Notes: generated by a model from the sequence alone, not told the origin. 64,000 nucleotides of DNA from Propionibacteriaceae bacterium (GCA_016717345.1 JADKFR010000013.1:62001-126000); one strand, 5' to 3'; shown: positions 7,757 through 16,713, counted from the first letter of the stretch. Numbers and translations: made by a program.

Positions 7757-8251
7757 CTACAGCTTCTTGACCATCGTCCGGGTGTCGATCGCGCCCTCCG
7801 CGGGACGGTAGCCGCGGCGCTCATACAGCCGCCGCGAACGATTTCCGTCCTCGACCCACAGCGACAGTCGGGTGAAGCCTCGGCCGATCGCGAGCTTCTC
7901 GATCTCGATCAGCAGTTCGTAGCCGATACCGAGACCGCGCTGGCCTTCGAAAACGGTGATGAGGACCTCTGGCGTGTCGTCGCCCAGGTATCCCGGAGCC
8001 GGGTCGGAGTGGGTGGACAGCCGAGCCCATGCCACCCCGAGCGGCTCACCGGTCGGGGTTTCAGCGACCACCCCGAAATCATGCGGCCCGGCGAAGTCCG
8101 CGACGTAGTGCCGAAATCGCGGATCGGTTTCGAGAGTGTTCGCCGTCACGGTGGGTCGTACGGCATTGAGATTCGCCAGGAGGGCGGCTGCCAGGAGCGG
8201 CAGGTCCGCGCTGGTGGCCGGGCGGAACCGGAAGTCGGGTGAGGGGACCAT
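7757..8251 (-). CDS. GNAT family N-acetyltransferase
   Basis: A 164-residue acetyl-CoA-dependent acyltransferase. Acetyl-CoA binding motif A is visible as EGQRGLGIGYELL, followed by the helix IEIEKLAIGRGF and the motif B region LWVEDGNRSRRLYERRGYRP. The acceptor substrate is not predictable. Its start codon overlaps the stop of the DUF2277 gene (one shared base, ATGA), so the two are probably translated together. Confidence 0.85.
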   Translation of the reverse strand: MVPSPDFRFRPATSADLPLLAAALLANLNAVRPTVTANTLETDPRFRHYVADFAGPHDFGVVAETPTGEPLGVAWARLSTHSDPAPGYLGDDTPEVLITVFEGQRGLGIGYELLIEIEKLAIGRGFTRLSLWVEDGNRSRRLYERRGYRPAEGAIDTRTMVKKL

Positions 8252-8526
8252 CAGCCCACCTTGGCGAACCGCTGGGCCGAACGGGCGCGCGCCTTGGCGG
8301 CCTCGACGTCCCGGTCCTTGGGCGGGGCATTGGTGGTGAGGTGATCGAGCAGGTGATGGGTGGCGTGGGCCACCGCCGCCACGGCCTCATCGAAGGCCTC
8401 CTGGTTGGCCTGCGACGGCCTGGTGGTTCCGGCGACCTTTCGGACATACTGCAGCGCTGCGGCGTGGACCTCATCCCCGGTGGCGGGGGGTTCGAAGTTG
8501 TGCAACGGGTGGATGTTTCGGCACAT
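8251..8526 (-). CDS. DUF2277 family protein
   Basis: A 91-residue protein starting MCRNIHPLHNFEPPA and continuing AALQYVRKVAG, the pattern of DUF2277, a small conserved family of unknown function. It lies in the tail-to-head series msrA, DUF2277, GNAT, all on the minus strand, with a 14-base gap to msrA and a one-base overlap with the GNAT gene. Conserved Cys2 and histidines could bind metal, but this is not shown. Confidence 0.8.
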   Translation of the reverse strand: MCRNIHPLHNFEPPATGDEVHAAALQYVRKVAGTTRPSQANQEAFDEAVAAVAHATHHLLDHLTTNAPPKDRDVEAAKARARSAQRFAKVG

Positions 8527-8540
8527 CGGTCGCTCCTGGG

Positions 8541-9152
8541 TCAGCTGGGCGTGCAGGTCACGCCGGTGGCGTGGATCGGACAGTAGCCGTGCGGGTTCTT
8601 CGCCAGATACTGCTGGTGGTAGTTCTCGGCGAAGTAGAAGGGGCCGGCTGGGGTGACCTCAGTGGTGAGGGGTGGGTAGCCGGCCGCGGTGAAGGCGCGC
8701 TGATACTCCGCGGTGACCCGGTGGGCAACCTCCAGTTGCGCGGCGTCGGCGGTGAAGATGGCGGAGCGGTACTGCGTTCCGCGGTCGTTTCCCTGGCGCA
8801 TGCCCTGGGTGGGGTCGTGATTCTCGTAGAAGAGGCGCAGCAGGGCGTCGAACGACACCGCCGCGGGGTCGAAGCAGACGCGGACCGTTTCGGCGTGGCC
8901 CGTGCGGCCCGTGCAGGTCTCCTCGTACGTCGGGTTCGGCGTGATTCCACCGGCATACCCGACCGCGGTCGAGGTGACCCCGGGAGTGTTCCAGAACAAC
9001 TTCTCGGCGCCCCAGAAGCAGCCCAACGCCAGCAGGGCGACCGAGGAACCCGCTGGGGTCTCATCGACGCGATGTCCGAAGACCTCATGCCAGCAGGGCT
9101 GCTGCAGGACGGGAGTCGATCGACCACTCAGGGTGCGTTGGCTGAACTGCAT
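8541..9152 (-). CDS. msrA: peptide-methionine (S)-S-oxide reductase MsrA
   Basis: A 203-residue enzyme that reduces methionine-S-sulfoxide in oxidised proteins. The active-site motif GCFWGAE contains catalytic Cys45; Cys191 and Cys200 near the C-terminus are positioned as recycling cysteines. Other MsrA signatures are TAVGYAGG, GHAETVRV and the NYHQQYL motif. The roughly 40 N-terminal residues (FSQRTLSGRSTPVL onwards) are of the type found in the longer actinobacterial MsrA proteins. It is the first gene of a probable three-gene minus-strand unit. Confidence 0.95.
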   Translation of the reverse strand: MQFSQRTLSGRSTPVLQQPCWHEVFGHRVDETPAGSSVALLALGCFWGAEKLFWNTPGVTSTAVGYAGGITPNPTYEETCTGRTGHAETVRVCFDPAAVSFDALLRLFYENHDPTQGMRQGNDRGTQYRSAIFTADAAQLEVAHRVTAEYQRAFTAAGYPPLTTEVTPAGPFYFAENYHQQYLAKNPHGYCPIHATGVTCTPS

Positions 9153-9213
9153 ACCGGCTCAACACCTTGGGGGGTGGCTGACATTCCGGGTCGGCGCGCA
9201 GGGTTCTGACGTC

Positions 9214-9906
9214 TCAGGCAACCGGTTCGAGGCGCCAATCGATCGGCTCGGCGCCGAGCCCGCCCAGGGCGGTATTGGTGCGACTGAAAGGGCGGGACCC
9301 GAAGAAGCCGGCGTGAGCCGACAGCGGTGACGGGTGAGCCGAGGCGATGATCGGGATCCCGTCCAACTGGGGGGTGAGTGACTGGGCGTCGCGTCCCCAC
9401 AGGATCGCCACCAACGGGCCGCCGCGGGCGGCGAGGGCCTCGATGGCGCACTGGGTCACCTCCTCCCAGCCCTTGCCCCGATGGGAACCCGAAGCTCCGG
9501 GGCGCACCGTCAGCACCCGGTTGAGGAGCAGCACCCCCTGGTCGAACCAGGGCGTCAGGTCGCCGGAGGCAGCCGGCGGGATCCCCAGGTCGGTCTGGAG
9601 TTCGCGGTAGATGTTGACCAGGCTTCGCGGAAGCGGACGCACCTGGGGGGCAACCGAGAACGACAGCCCGACGGCGTGACCGGGCGTCGGGTAAGGGTCC
9701 TGACCCACGACGAGCACGCGCACACCGCCCAGTGGCCGCGAGAACGCGCGCAGCACGTTGGCTCCCGCCGGGAGGTAGCCCCGTCCGGCTGCGAGTTCGG
9801 CGCGCAGGAAGACGCCGAGTTCACTGATCCGTCCCGCGACCGGCGCGAGGGCCTGGGCCCAGTCGGGGGCGATCAGGTCGGAGAGTGGACGGGGCTGGCT
9901 CACCAT
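9214..9906 (-). CDS. ung: uracil-DNA glycosylase, family 1
   Basis: A 230-residue enzyme that excises uracil from DNA. The catalytic water-activating motif GQDPYP is at 68-73 (Asp70), and the DNA-intercalation motif HPSPLSA is at 191-197. Length and motifs are those of family 1 UDG. It is separated by 61 bases from msrA and is divergent from the AI-2E permease gene, with a 147-base intergenic region. Confidence 0.96.
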   Translation of the reverse strand: MVSQPRPLSDLIAPDWAQALAPVAGRISELGVFLRAELAAGRGYLPAGANVLRAFSRPLGGVRVLVVGQDPYPTPGHAVGLSFSVAPQVRPLPRSLVNIYRELQTDLGIPPAASGDLTPWFDQGVLLLNRVLTVRPGASGSHRGKGWEEVTQCAIEALAARGGPLVAILWGRDAQSLTPQLDGIPIIASAHPSPLSAHAGFFGSRPFSRTNTALGGLGAEPIDWRLEPVA

Positions 9907-10053
9907 TCCAGCCTAGAGCGCCGAGTAGTACCTGCCTCTCGTCGGCCCTCCGCCGCTCGTGGGGCAAGGGGCAGTCGCCGAAGGGCCGTAAGTACTCGAA
10001 GGCTCCTCGGGCCGAGCCGCTAGATTTTGGGTAATCGACGAGAGGAACCCCCG

Positions 10054-11145
10054 ATGCGCTTCCCTGCCGCACGGCGCACCGCCACCGCCACCGCCGTGCC
10101 CCGAGGTCTGGTGACCGCCTCCGAGTGGGCTTGGCGCACGCTGGTGATCGCGGCCCTGATTGTCGGCGGCTGGTACGTCCTCCAGAAATTCTCGGGAGTC
10201 GCGATCCCGTTGGCGGTGGCCGTGCTGCTGACGGCCCTCCTGACTCCGATCCGGCAGCAGTTCGAGCGGTGGGGACTGCCGCCGGTCCTGGCGACGGTGG
10301 CCGCCATGTTGGCCACCGTCGTCGTCCTGGGCGCGGTGTTCACCGCGATCGGCGCCCAGGTGGTGCGCGAGTGGCCGCAACTCTTCGACCAGGCGGGCCA
10401 GGCGCTCACCTCCCTGTTGGGGTGGCTGGCGGCCGGTCCGCTCCACCTCGAGGCCGCCCAACTGCAGGAGTACTACGCCCAGTTCACCGCCTGGCTCAAC
10501 GAATCCAGGGCGCAGATCGCCGGCCTGCTGGCCAGTGCCGGCGTCTCCGTGGGCCACTTCCTGGCGGGTCTGGCCATCGCCTTGATCGCCACCTTCTTCT
10601 TCCTGTCGGGTGGCAAGGGGATCTGGCAAGCGTGCCTGCGGCTCGTCCCTGAGCACTACCAGGCCCCGACCGATCGGGCCGCGGGCCGCGGCTGGTTCTC
10701 GCTGGTGGCCTACATGCGGGCCCAGGTGCTGGTCGCCCTCGTCGATGCCCTCGGCATGCTGATCGGGGCACTGATCCTGGGAATACCGATGGCCTGGGCG
10801 CTCTTCGCCTTCACGTTCATCACGGCGTTCATCCCGGTCGTCGGCGCTGTGCTCTCGGGAACGATCGCCGTCCTGTTGGCGTTGGTGACCAGCGGCCCGG
10901 TGACGGCGGTCATCATGCTCGGCATCACGATCCTCGTGGTGCAAACCGAAGGCCACTTCCTGCAACCCATCCTGCTTGGCCGGGCCGTCTCGCTCCACCC
11001 GCTGGCTGTCCTCATCGGCCTGGCGGTCGGCGCCACGCTCGCCGGCATCGTGGGGGCCCTCCTGGTGATCCCGACGCTCGCCTTCTCGGTGGCCTTCGTT
11101 CGCGGGCTGGACCCGCAGCGCTTTCCAGAAGTCCGACACCACTGA
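10054..11145 (+). CDS. AI-2E family transporter (PerM/YdiK-like permease)
   Basis: A 363-residue polytopic membrane protein with about seven or eight hydrophobic segments arranged as two blocks, and the conserved C-terminal region GHFLQPILLGRAVSLHPLAV diagnostic of the family. Proposed roles range from autoinducer export to sodium/proton exchange; none can be chosen here. The start is ATG 10054 with GAGAGGAA at 10040-10047 upstream and TAGATT at 10021-10026 as a probable -10; a TTG-initiated extension is less likely. Confidence 0.85.
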   Translation: MRFPAARRTATATAVPRGLVTASEWAWRTLVIAALIVGGWYVLQKFSGVAIPLAVAVLLTALLTPIRQQFERWGLPPVLATVAAMLATVVVLGAVFTAIGAQVVREWPQLFDQAGQALTSLLGWLAAGPLHLEAAQLQEYYAQFTAWLNESRAQIAGLLASAGVSVGHFLAGLAIALIATFFFLSGGKGIWQACLRLVPEHYQAPTDRAAGRGWFSLVAYMRAQVLVALVDALGMLIGALILGIPMAWALFAFTFITAFIPVVGAVLSGTIAVLLALVTSGPVTAVIMLGITILVVQTEGHFLQPILLGRAVSLHPLAVLIGLAVGATLAGIVGALLVIPTLAFSVAFVRGLDPQRFPEVRHH

Positions 11146-11204
11146 ACTTTCCAGAGTGGAAAGCTGCGGTTCAACTTCGTTGAAGTGCTGAGTAGTCTGG
11201 GGTC

Positions 11205-12071
11205 ATGAGTGATCTTGGCCCCATTCTCGAAGACCTGGCTGCCGGACGGATCGACGCCGCCGAAGCCGCTCGCCGCATTGACGCGCTGAAGAGCGCCACA
11301 CCCCCCGAGCCCACCAACGATGAACTCCCCGAAGAGCCCGAGCCCGGGCCTGAGGAGTTCCCCCCTTATGCTCGCGACGTCTTCAGTGGGCCGCACGACG
11401 AGGCGCCGCCCAGTGCGCGCCGTCGCTCCGGCTCGTCGAGAGGTGTCGACCGGATATCGGTCCGAGCCGTGGGGCGCCGGGTCCGGATCGTCGGCGATGC
11501 GTCGGTGGCGACGGCCTCGGCCGAAGGTCCCCACGTCCTGCGCCGCAACGGCCCGGTGCTCGAAGTCTCGAGCGACGGGGAGATCGGCCCCAGCCTTGAC
11601 GGTTTCAGCATCCTGCGTCCACCCCGCAGCCTGGACGAACTTCGCGCGCTGGGCCTGGGCAAGGAGCTCTTCCTGCGGATCAACCCGAGGATCGCGGTCG
11701 ATGTCGAGGTCACTGCGGGCAGCCTCAGCTGCACCGACGTCCCGTACCTCGGCAAGGTGCGTGTCACCGCCGGGGGGGCCGAGCTCAACGGGGTGGCCGA
11801 GGTGAATGACGTCCTGGTGCAGGCCGGTTCGGCGACCGTCCGCGGCACCATCACGACCGGAAGGAACCGCATCCGGGTGGAATCGGGCCAGCTCACGATC
11901 GAGTTGGATCCCGGCTCCAATGTGACGGTCCGGGCGGACGCTCAACTGGGCAAGGTCACCTGGGCCGGCTCCCTGAACGCTCTGGACGAGGTCGTGCTGG
12001 GCAATGGGTCGGCCCGGCTCGATGTCGGCGTCGTCATGGGGTGGGCCAACCTCAAGGCGGACCTCCGGTGA
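11205..12071 (+). CDS. DUF4097-like beta-helix protein with SHOCT-like N-terminus
   Basis: A 288-residue protein. The first 30 residues (LGPILEDLAAGRIDAAEAAR) resemble the short helical modules that precede such proteins. They are followed by an acidic Pro/Glu-rich linker, then a C-terminal repetitive beta domain (AVDVEVTAGSLSCTDVPYLG and similar strands) typical of DUF4097-type putative adhesin folds. No signal peptide is seen. A TAGTCT box at 11193-11198 lies six bases before the ATG, suggesting a leaderless transcript. Its stop overlaps the start of the DUF2089 gene (GTGA), so they form one operon. Function unknown. Confidence 0.6.
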   Translation: MSDLGPILEDLAAGRIDAAEAARRIDALKSATPPEPTNDELPEEPEPGPEEFPPYARDVFSGPHDEAPPSARRRSGSSRGVDRISVRAVGRRVRIVGDASVATASAEGPHVLRRNGPVLEVSSDGEIGPSLDGFSILRPPRSLDELRALGLGKELFLRINPRIAVDVEVTAGSLSCTDVPYLGKVRVTAGGAELNGVAEVNDVLVQAGSATVRGTITTGRNRIRVESGQLTIELDPGSNVTVRADAQLGKVTWAGSLNALDEVVLGNGSARLDVGVVMGWANLKADLR

Positions 12072-12454
12072 CCACCCGCCCTCGCTACCGGGCGCCGGCG
12101 GAGTGCCCGGTGTGCGGCGGGGAACTCGTGACGACCCGGCTCGGCTGTCACTCCTGCGGCACCGAACTGGCCGGCGACTTCGGACGCTGCGGGTTCTGTG
12201 ACCTTGACGAGGCCGAAACCGAACTGTTGCGCGTGTTCCTCGCCTCACGCGGAAACCTGCGCGAGGTCGAAAAGCATCTCGGCGTGTCGTATCCGACCGC
12301 ACGGGGACGCTTCACTCAACTGCTGGGCAAGCTCGGCCTGGCCGGCGAGGCGGAACCCACTCCGGCGCTGACCCGTGACCAGGTCCTGGCCGAGGTGGCC
12401 AGCGGAGCCCTGGCACCGAGGGAGGCCGCGGGTCTCCTGGCGAAGCTGGACTGA
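12068..12454 (+). CDS. DUF2089 family zinc-ribbon/HTH protein
   Basis: A 128-residue protein. Residues 11-31 hold a zinc ribbon with two CxxC pairs (CPVCGGEL and CHSCGTEL). The motif FCDLDEAETELLRVFLASRG and the HTH-like helix YPTARGRFTQLLGKLG follow, then a C-terminal SHOCT-like helix similar to the start of its partner (VASGALAPREAAGLLAKL). DUF2089 proteins are putative transcription regulators. GTG at 12068 is chosen because it overlaps the stop of the upstream DUF4097-like gene by four bases, implying coupled translation. The pair resembles a regulator plus sensor, but that is inference. Confidence 0.75.
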   Translation: MTTRPRYRAPAECPVCGGELVTTRLGCHSCGTELAGDFGRCGFCDLDEAETELLRVFLASRGNLREVEKHLGVSYPTARGRFTQLLGKLGLAGEAEPTPALTRDQVLAEVASGALAPREAAGLLAKLD

Positions 12455-12949
12455 CTAGAACGCCTTGACGTCGACGATCGTCACGGAGATGGGACGACCG
12501 TTCGGCGCCGCGTAGGTGACAGTGTCGCCGGCAGCAGCCCCGAGGATCGCCGCCCCGAGCGGTGACTGCGGGGAATACACCTCGAGGTCGACCGCGTCGT
12601 CCAACGTCATCAACTCGCGCGACCCCAGCAGGAAGGTGTCCTCGTCGTCGGGGTCATCGTCGAAGAAGATCGTGACCAGGGTGCCTGGGCCCACGGTGGA
12701 GGCTCCGGTCGGCGCCTCGCCGACCTGCGCGTGCTCGAGCATCGCGCTCAACTGGCGGATCCGGGCCTCCTGGTGACCCTGTTCCTCCCGAGCGGCGTGA
12801 TAGCCGCCGTTCTCGCTGAGGTCGCCCTCGTCGCGCGCCTGGGCGATCTTGGCCGTGACGATCCGGCGTCCATCACCCTTGAGGTGTTCCAGTTCCGCAG
12901 CGAGCTTGTCGTATGCGTCCCGGGTCAGCCAGATGGTGGAGTTTTCCAT
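12455..12949 (-). CDS. greA: transcription elongation factor GreA
   Basis: A 164-residue RNA polymerase cleavage factor. The N-terminal coiled coil has the tip motif RDEGDLSENGGYHAAREEQ (about 39-57), with the acidic residues that stimulate transcript cleavage. The C-terminal FKBP-like domain ends SPLGAAILGAAAGDTVTY, matching GreA. It lies directly tail to tail with the DUF2089 gene and nine bases downstream of DUF4307, the usual actinobacterial arrangement opposite mca. Confidence 0.95.
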   Translation of the reverse strand: MENSTIWLTRDAYDKLAAELEHLKGDGRRIVTAKIAQARDEGDLSENGGYHAAREEQGHQEARIRQLSAMLEHAQVGEAPTGASTVGPGTLVTIFFDDDPDDEDTFLLGSRELMTLDDAVDLEVYSPQSPLGAAILGAAAGDTVTYAAPNGRPISVTIVDVKAF

Positions 12950-12958
12950 CCCGCGAGC

Positions 12959-13378
12959 CTAGCCGATCGCCCGGCAGCCCTCGATCGAGGCCGTGGTGGC
13001 GGCCTTGAACGTGCGGACCGTCACCTCCAGGCGGGTGCTGACCTCGGTGCCGGCGGGGACGGTGAGCGGCACCTCGCCCACCCGCTCGAAGCTCACCGCC
13101 TGCGCATGGACCAGGCACTGGACGGCGATGGACGGGTCGGGTCGCTCAATGGTGACCACGACGACCACCTGGGCATCGGAGACCACCTGGAAGGAATCCA
13201 CGCGGGCCGAGACTGCCGGGTTCGCCCCCAGGGTGGCCGCCCAGACCAGCCAGCCGGCACCGATGGCTGCGACAGCACCGGCCACCACCCGCCAGTCCCG
13301 CAACGGTCGGCGGCTGGGTCGGGTAGCGCCGAGCGAGGCGTTCGGCGGCATCGGATTCCATGCGTCCATTCTGCTCAC
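12959..13378 (-). CDS. DUF4307 membrane protein
   Basis: A 139-residue protein with a Pro-rich cytoplasmic start, one membrane helix (WRVVAGAVAAIGAGWLVWAA, about residues 29-48) and an extracytoplasmic beta-rich domain with two cysteines near the ends. This matches the DUF4307 family, commonly found between mca and greA in actinobacteria. Function unknown. It is divergent from mca (50 bases) and probably cotranscribed with greA. Confidence 0.75.
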   Translation of the reverse strand: MSRMDAWNPMPPNASLGATRPSRRPLRDWRVVAGAVAAIGAGWLVWAATLGANPAVSARVDSFQVVSDAQVVVVVTIERPDPSIAVQCLVHAQAVSFERVGEVPLTVPAGTEVSTRLEVTVRTFKAATTASIEGCRAIG

Positions 13379-13428
13379 ATCCCGACGAGGTTGGCCGAGC
13401 CGTCACCGGTTCCGCACAATAGGGCCTC

Positions 13429-14331
13429 ATGGAAGACTCTTCGGGGCTCAGGCTGCTCCACGTTCACGCACACCCCGACGACGAATCGTCCAAGGGCGCG
13501 GCGACGACTGCGTACTACGTGGCGCAGGGAGTGCGGGTCATGGTGGCCACCTGCACCGGTGGCGAGCGCGGTTCGATCCTGAACCGGGCTCTGGACACTC
13601 CCGAGAACTGGGCTCGCCTGCCGGACCTGCGGCGCGAGGAGATGGCCGAGGCAGCGCGAGTCCTCGGCATCGAGCACGTCTGGCTCGGGTTCACCGATTC
13701 CGGGCTACCCGAGGGAGACCCGCTGCCCCCGCTACCGGAGGGCTGCTTCGCGCTGCAGGACGTCGACCGGGCGGCCGGACGCCTGGTCAAGGTGATCCGT
13801 GAGTTCCGTCCACAGGTCGTGACCACGTACGACGAGAACGGCGGCTATCCGCATCCCGACCACGTGATGTGCCATCGGGTGACGATGGCTGCCGTGGCTG
13901 CGGCGTCCGATCCCGAGGCCTGGCCCGAGCATGGAGAGCCGTGGGAGGTCAGCAAGGTCTACTACGACCTGATCTTCCACCGGCAGCGATTCGCGGGCCT
14001 CGACGCCGCCATGCACGAGGCCGGCCTTGAACGCCCCTACCACGCCCGGCTCTCGAACTGGGCGGAGGCGCCGAACCGGCTGACCACCTTCATCCCGTGC
14101 GCCGGCTACTTCGACGTCCGGGACGCGGCCCTGCGGGCCCATGCCACCCAGGTGGACCCGGACGGGCCCTGGTTCGCCGTCCCGGTGGCGGTGCAGGTGA
14201 AGGGCTGGCCCACCGAGGACTACCAGTTGGTGCACACCCTGGTGGAGACCTCATTGCCCGAGGACGACCTGTTCGCGGGACTGCGCCCGGCGGCGGGGGA
14301 TAGTGTCGAGCCATGGTCCTATTCGATCTAG
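13429..14331 (+). CDS. mca: mycothiol S-conjugate amidase Mca
   Basis: A 300-residue zinc amidase that cleaves mycothiol S-conjugates to glucosaminyl-inositol and a mercapturic acid, the detoxification step of actinobacterial thiol metabolism. The zinc-binding motif HAHPDDE is at 13-19 and PHPDH at 141-145; SSKGAATTAYY and GGERGSI are also characteristic of the MshB/Mca group. Length and the DUF4307-greA neighbourhood favour Mca over MshB. Its last codons overlap a small membrane-protein gene. Confidence 0.93.
   Translation: MEDSSGLRLLHVHAHPDDESSKGAATTAYYVAQGVRVMVATCTGGERGSILNRALDTPENWARLPDLRREEMAEAARVLGIEHVWLGFTDSGLPEGDPLPPLPEGCFALQDVDRAAGRLVKVIREFRPQVVTTYDENGGYPHPDHVMCHRVTMAAVAAASDPEAWPEHGEPWEVSKVYYDLIFHRQRFAGLDAAMHEAGLERPYHARLSNWAEAPNRLTTFIPCAGYFDVRDAALRAHATQVDPDGPWFAVPVAVQVKGWPTEDYQLVHTLVETSLPEDDLFAGLRPAAGDSVEPWSYSI
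14301..14306 (+). promoter_or_regulatory. leaderless -10 box (TAGTGT) inside the end of mca
   Basis: TAGTGT is six bases before ATG 14313. This spacing recurs at many genes in the window and supports independent leaderless transcription of the 50-residue gene. Confidence 0.45.
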
Positions 14332-14465
14332 CCGTTGTCACGCCGGACTGGCTGCCGCTGGCGATGGCCATCGGCCTGTTGGTGGTGCTCGGCTTGCTGT
14401 ACCTGAGCATGCGACGGCACCTCAAGCGCATCAACTTCGACGAACGCGACGTCCCCCGACACTGA
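14313..14465 (+). CDS. small single-pass membrane protein downstream of mca
   Basis: A 50-residue ORF. The N-terminus is short, then one hydrophobic helix (WLPLAMAIGLLVVLGLLYLS, about residues 13-32) and a basic/acidic tail RRHLKRINFDERD. It overlaps the end of mca by 19 bases in another frame. A TAGTGT box lies six bases upstream of the ATG. The M. tuberculosis locus also has a small membrane protein (Rv1083) between mca and the thioredoxin-domain gene, supporting that this is real. Function unknown. Confidence 0.7.
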   Translation: MVLFDLAVVTPDWLPLAMAIGLLVVLGLLYLSMRRHLKRINFDERDVPRH

Positions 14466-14650
14466 GTTGTCGCGGAGTCAGCGTTGACCAACCCAGGATC
14501 GTGGTGAACCTGAGCACCGCGGAGGTTCCGCACACCTTCCGCGTCAGGCGGGTGGTTCAGGTGTGGCTTGGGACGGCGAAGGGGATTCGAGGTGCGCGCG
14601 GGGGTGACGGTGCCGGCGCTCCGGCGTCAGGGCCGGGCCGAACCGGAAGC

Positions 14651-14656
14651 TAGGGT
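14651..14656 (+). promoter_or_regulatory. leaderless -10 box (TAGGGT) deciding the start at 14663
   Basis: TAGGGT is followed by six bases and GTG 14663. This favours 14663 over the in-frame GTG at 14657, which would lie inside the spacer. The preceding 14466-14650 shows no other feature. Confidence 0.5.
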
Positions 14657-14662
14657 GTGGGC

Positions 14663-16672
14663 GTGAATCGCCTCGCCGACGCCGTTTCCCCCTACCTTCG
14701 GATGCACGCCGACAACCCCATCGACTGGTGGCCCTGGGGGCCGGAAGCCCTCGCCGAGGCTGCCCGGCGCGATCTCCCCATCCTGCTTTCCGTGGGCTAC
14801 TCAGCCTGCCATTGGTGCCACGTGATGGCAGAGGAGTCCTTCGCCGACCCGGCCGTGGCCGCGCTGGTGAACAGGGACTTCGTGGCCATCAAGGTCGACC
14901 GGGAGGAGCGGCCGGACATCGACGCCATCTACATGAAGGCGACGCAAGCGCTCACCGGTCAGGGCGGCTGGCCGATGACGGTCTTCTGCACACCCCAGGG
15001 CCGTCCGTTCTTCGCCGGTACGTACTACCCGCCGGTCGCCAGCGGTGGAATGCCCTCGTTCACCGACGTGGTGGAGGCGATCGCCGGCGCCTGGGCGCAG
15101 CGCCGTGACGAGGCGTCCCACAGTGCCGCAGCCATCGGTGCGCACCTGGCCGCGGAGTTCACGCCCCCGCCTGCGCCCGCCCAGGTGGACGTCTGGGCGT
15201 TGCTCTCAGCGCTCGGCAAGGAGTTCGACCCGATCCATGGAGGCTTCGGAGGAGCGCCGAAGTTTCCGTTGCCAGGGGTGATCGACGCGCTGCTGGTCAA
15301 GGGCGAGCCCGGTTCCCTGGAAGTCGCTCAGCGCACGCTTGAAGCCATGGCCCGCGGTGGCATCCACGACCAGGTGGGTGGTGGCTTCGCCCGCTACAGC
15401 GTCGACGCCGGCTGGGTCGTCCCGCACTTCGAGAAGATGTTGTACGACAACGCCCTGCTGTTGGGGGCGTACGTCCGCGGCTGGCGTCGGGTGCCCGACC
15501 ACGATCCGCAGTTGCGTGCGTTGTTCGAGCGCGTTGTGCGCGGCATCGTGGGCTGGCTGGGACGGGAGATGGCGCTGCCGACGGGCGGCCTGGCCGCGAG
15601 CCTGGATGCCGACAGCGCCGACTCCCGTGGCATGCAGCACGAGGGGATCTACTACGTGTGGAGCCCCGAATTGTTGGAGGCGGCGCTGGGTGCCGAGGAC
15701 GCGAACTGGGCGGCTGGCGTCTTCCACGTCACGACGGCGGGCACCTTCGAGCATGGGCTGTCGACGCTGCAGTATCGGGGGACGCCGGATCGTGACCGCT
15801 TGGCGAATGTGAGCGAGCGGCTCCTCCACGTCCGGCAGCACCGCTTCGCTCCGGCGCGCGACGACAAGGTGGTGGCAGCCTGGAACGGCTTCGCCATCGA
15901 CTCACTGGTCTGGGCGTCGACGGTGTTCGCCGAGGCTGACTGGCTGGAGTTGGCGCGCGCGGTGGCCGAGGCCGTCTGGTCGGTGCACTGGGTGGACGGA
16001 CGCCTGCGTCGCACCTCGCTGGCCGGCGTCGCGGGTGACGCGTCCGCGATGGCAGAGGACTACGGCGCGCTGGCGCTCGGATTCGCGCGGCTGGCGGGGG
16101 CAATCGGTGACCCGGTGTGGCTGGCACGGGCGGTGCAGCTGCTCGAGGTGGCGATGGCTCACTTCGGGGCTGAGGACGGCGGTTTCTACGACGCCGCCGA
16201 TGACGCCGAGCCGCTCTTCGCCCGTGCCCGCGACGTCTCGGACAACCCCACGCCCTCGGGCACGATGTGCCTGGTGGCCGCCCTGCGACTGACCGGGCTG
16301 CTGTCCGATCGGGCCGACTTCATCGCACGAGCCGATCAGGCGGCGTTGACCGTGCGGGGGCTGGCAGTGGCGTCCCCACGGTTCGCCGGCGCGGCGCTGG
16401 TGGACCTCCTCGTGGCCGACGAGGCGCGGACGGGGTTGGGCCCGGCGGTCGCGGCCGTGGTCACCGACGACCCGCTGTCGGATCTGGCGCGGGCCACTTG
16501 GCGGATGGCGCCGATCGGGACGGCCGTCCTCGTCGGACGGTCAGGAACAGCGGGCTTCGGGGACCGGCTCAAGGCTGAGGACGGCTTGGTCCACGTCTGC
16601 CGCGGGACGACCTGCTTCGCGCCGACCGCCGATCTGGCGGAACTCCGCACCGCCTTGTGGAGCCGGGCCTAG
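14663..16672 (+). CDS. thioredoxin-domain protein, YyaL/DUF255 family
   Basis: A 669-residue cytoplasmic protein. The N-terminal thioredoxin-like domain has NPIDWWPWG and the redox-type motif CHWC at 49-52 (SACHWCHVM), then VDREERPDID and GGWPMTVFCTPQGRPF. The remaining 500 residues form an alpha/alpha-barrel-like region with HFEKMLYDNALLL, DADS and DNPTPSGTMC, as in human SPATA20 and bacterial YyaL. Enzymatic role unknown. GTG 14663 gives the conserved start NRLADAVSPYL. Position between the small membrane protein and hemolysin III equals Rv1084 in M. tuberculosis. A strong terminator follows. Confidence 0.88.
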   Translation: MNRLADAVSPYLRMHADNPIDWWPWGPEALAEAARRDLPILLSVGYSACHWCHVMAEESFADPAVAALVNRDFVAIKVDREERPDIDAIYMKATQALTGQGGWPMTVFCTPQGRPFFAGTYYPPVASGGMPSFTDVVEAIAGAWAQRRDEASHSAAAIGAHLAAEFTPPPAPAQVDVWALLSALGKEFDPIHGGFGGAPKFPLPGVIDALLVKGEPGSLEVAQRTLEAMARGGIHDQVGGGFARYSVDAGWVVPHFEKMLYDNALLLGAYVRGWRRVPDHDPQLRALFERVVRGIVGWLGREMALPTGGLAASLDADSADSRGMQHEGIYYVWSPELLEAALGAEDANWAAGVFHVTTAGTFEHGLSTLQYRGTPDRDRLANVSERLLHVRQHRFAPARDDKVVAAWNGFAIDSLVWASTVFAEADWLELARAVAEAVWSVHWVDGRLRRTSLAGVAGDASAMAEDYGALALGFARLAGAIGDPVWLARAVQLLEVAMAHFGAEDGGFYDAADDAEPLFARARDVSDNPTPSGTMCLVAALRLTGLLSDRADFIARADQAALTVRGLAVASPRFAGAALVDLLVADEARTGLGPAVAAVVTDDPLSDLARATWRMAPIGTAVLVGRSGTAGFGDRLKAEDGLVHVCRGTTCFAPTADLAELRTALWSRA

Positions 16673-16683
16673 GAGTTGCTGAC

Positions 16684-16708
16684 CCGCCCGCCCCGACGGG
16701 GCGGGCGG
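16684..16708. terminator. bidirectional hairpin terminator
   Basis: 11-bp perfect stem CCGCCCGCCCC/GGGGCGGGCGG with loop GAC, between the converging YyaL-like and hemolysin III genes. Confidence 0.75.
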
Positions 16709-16713
16709 ACCGT

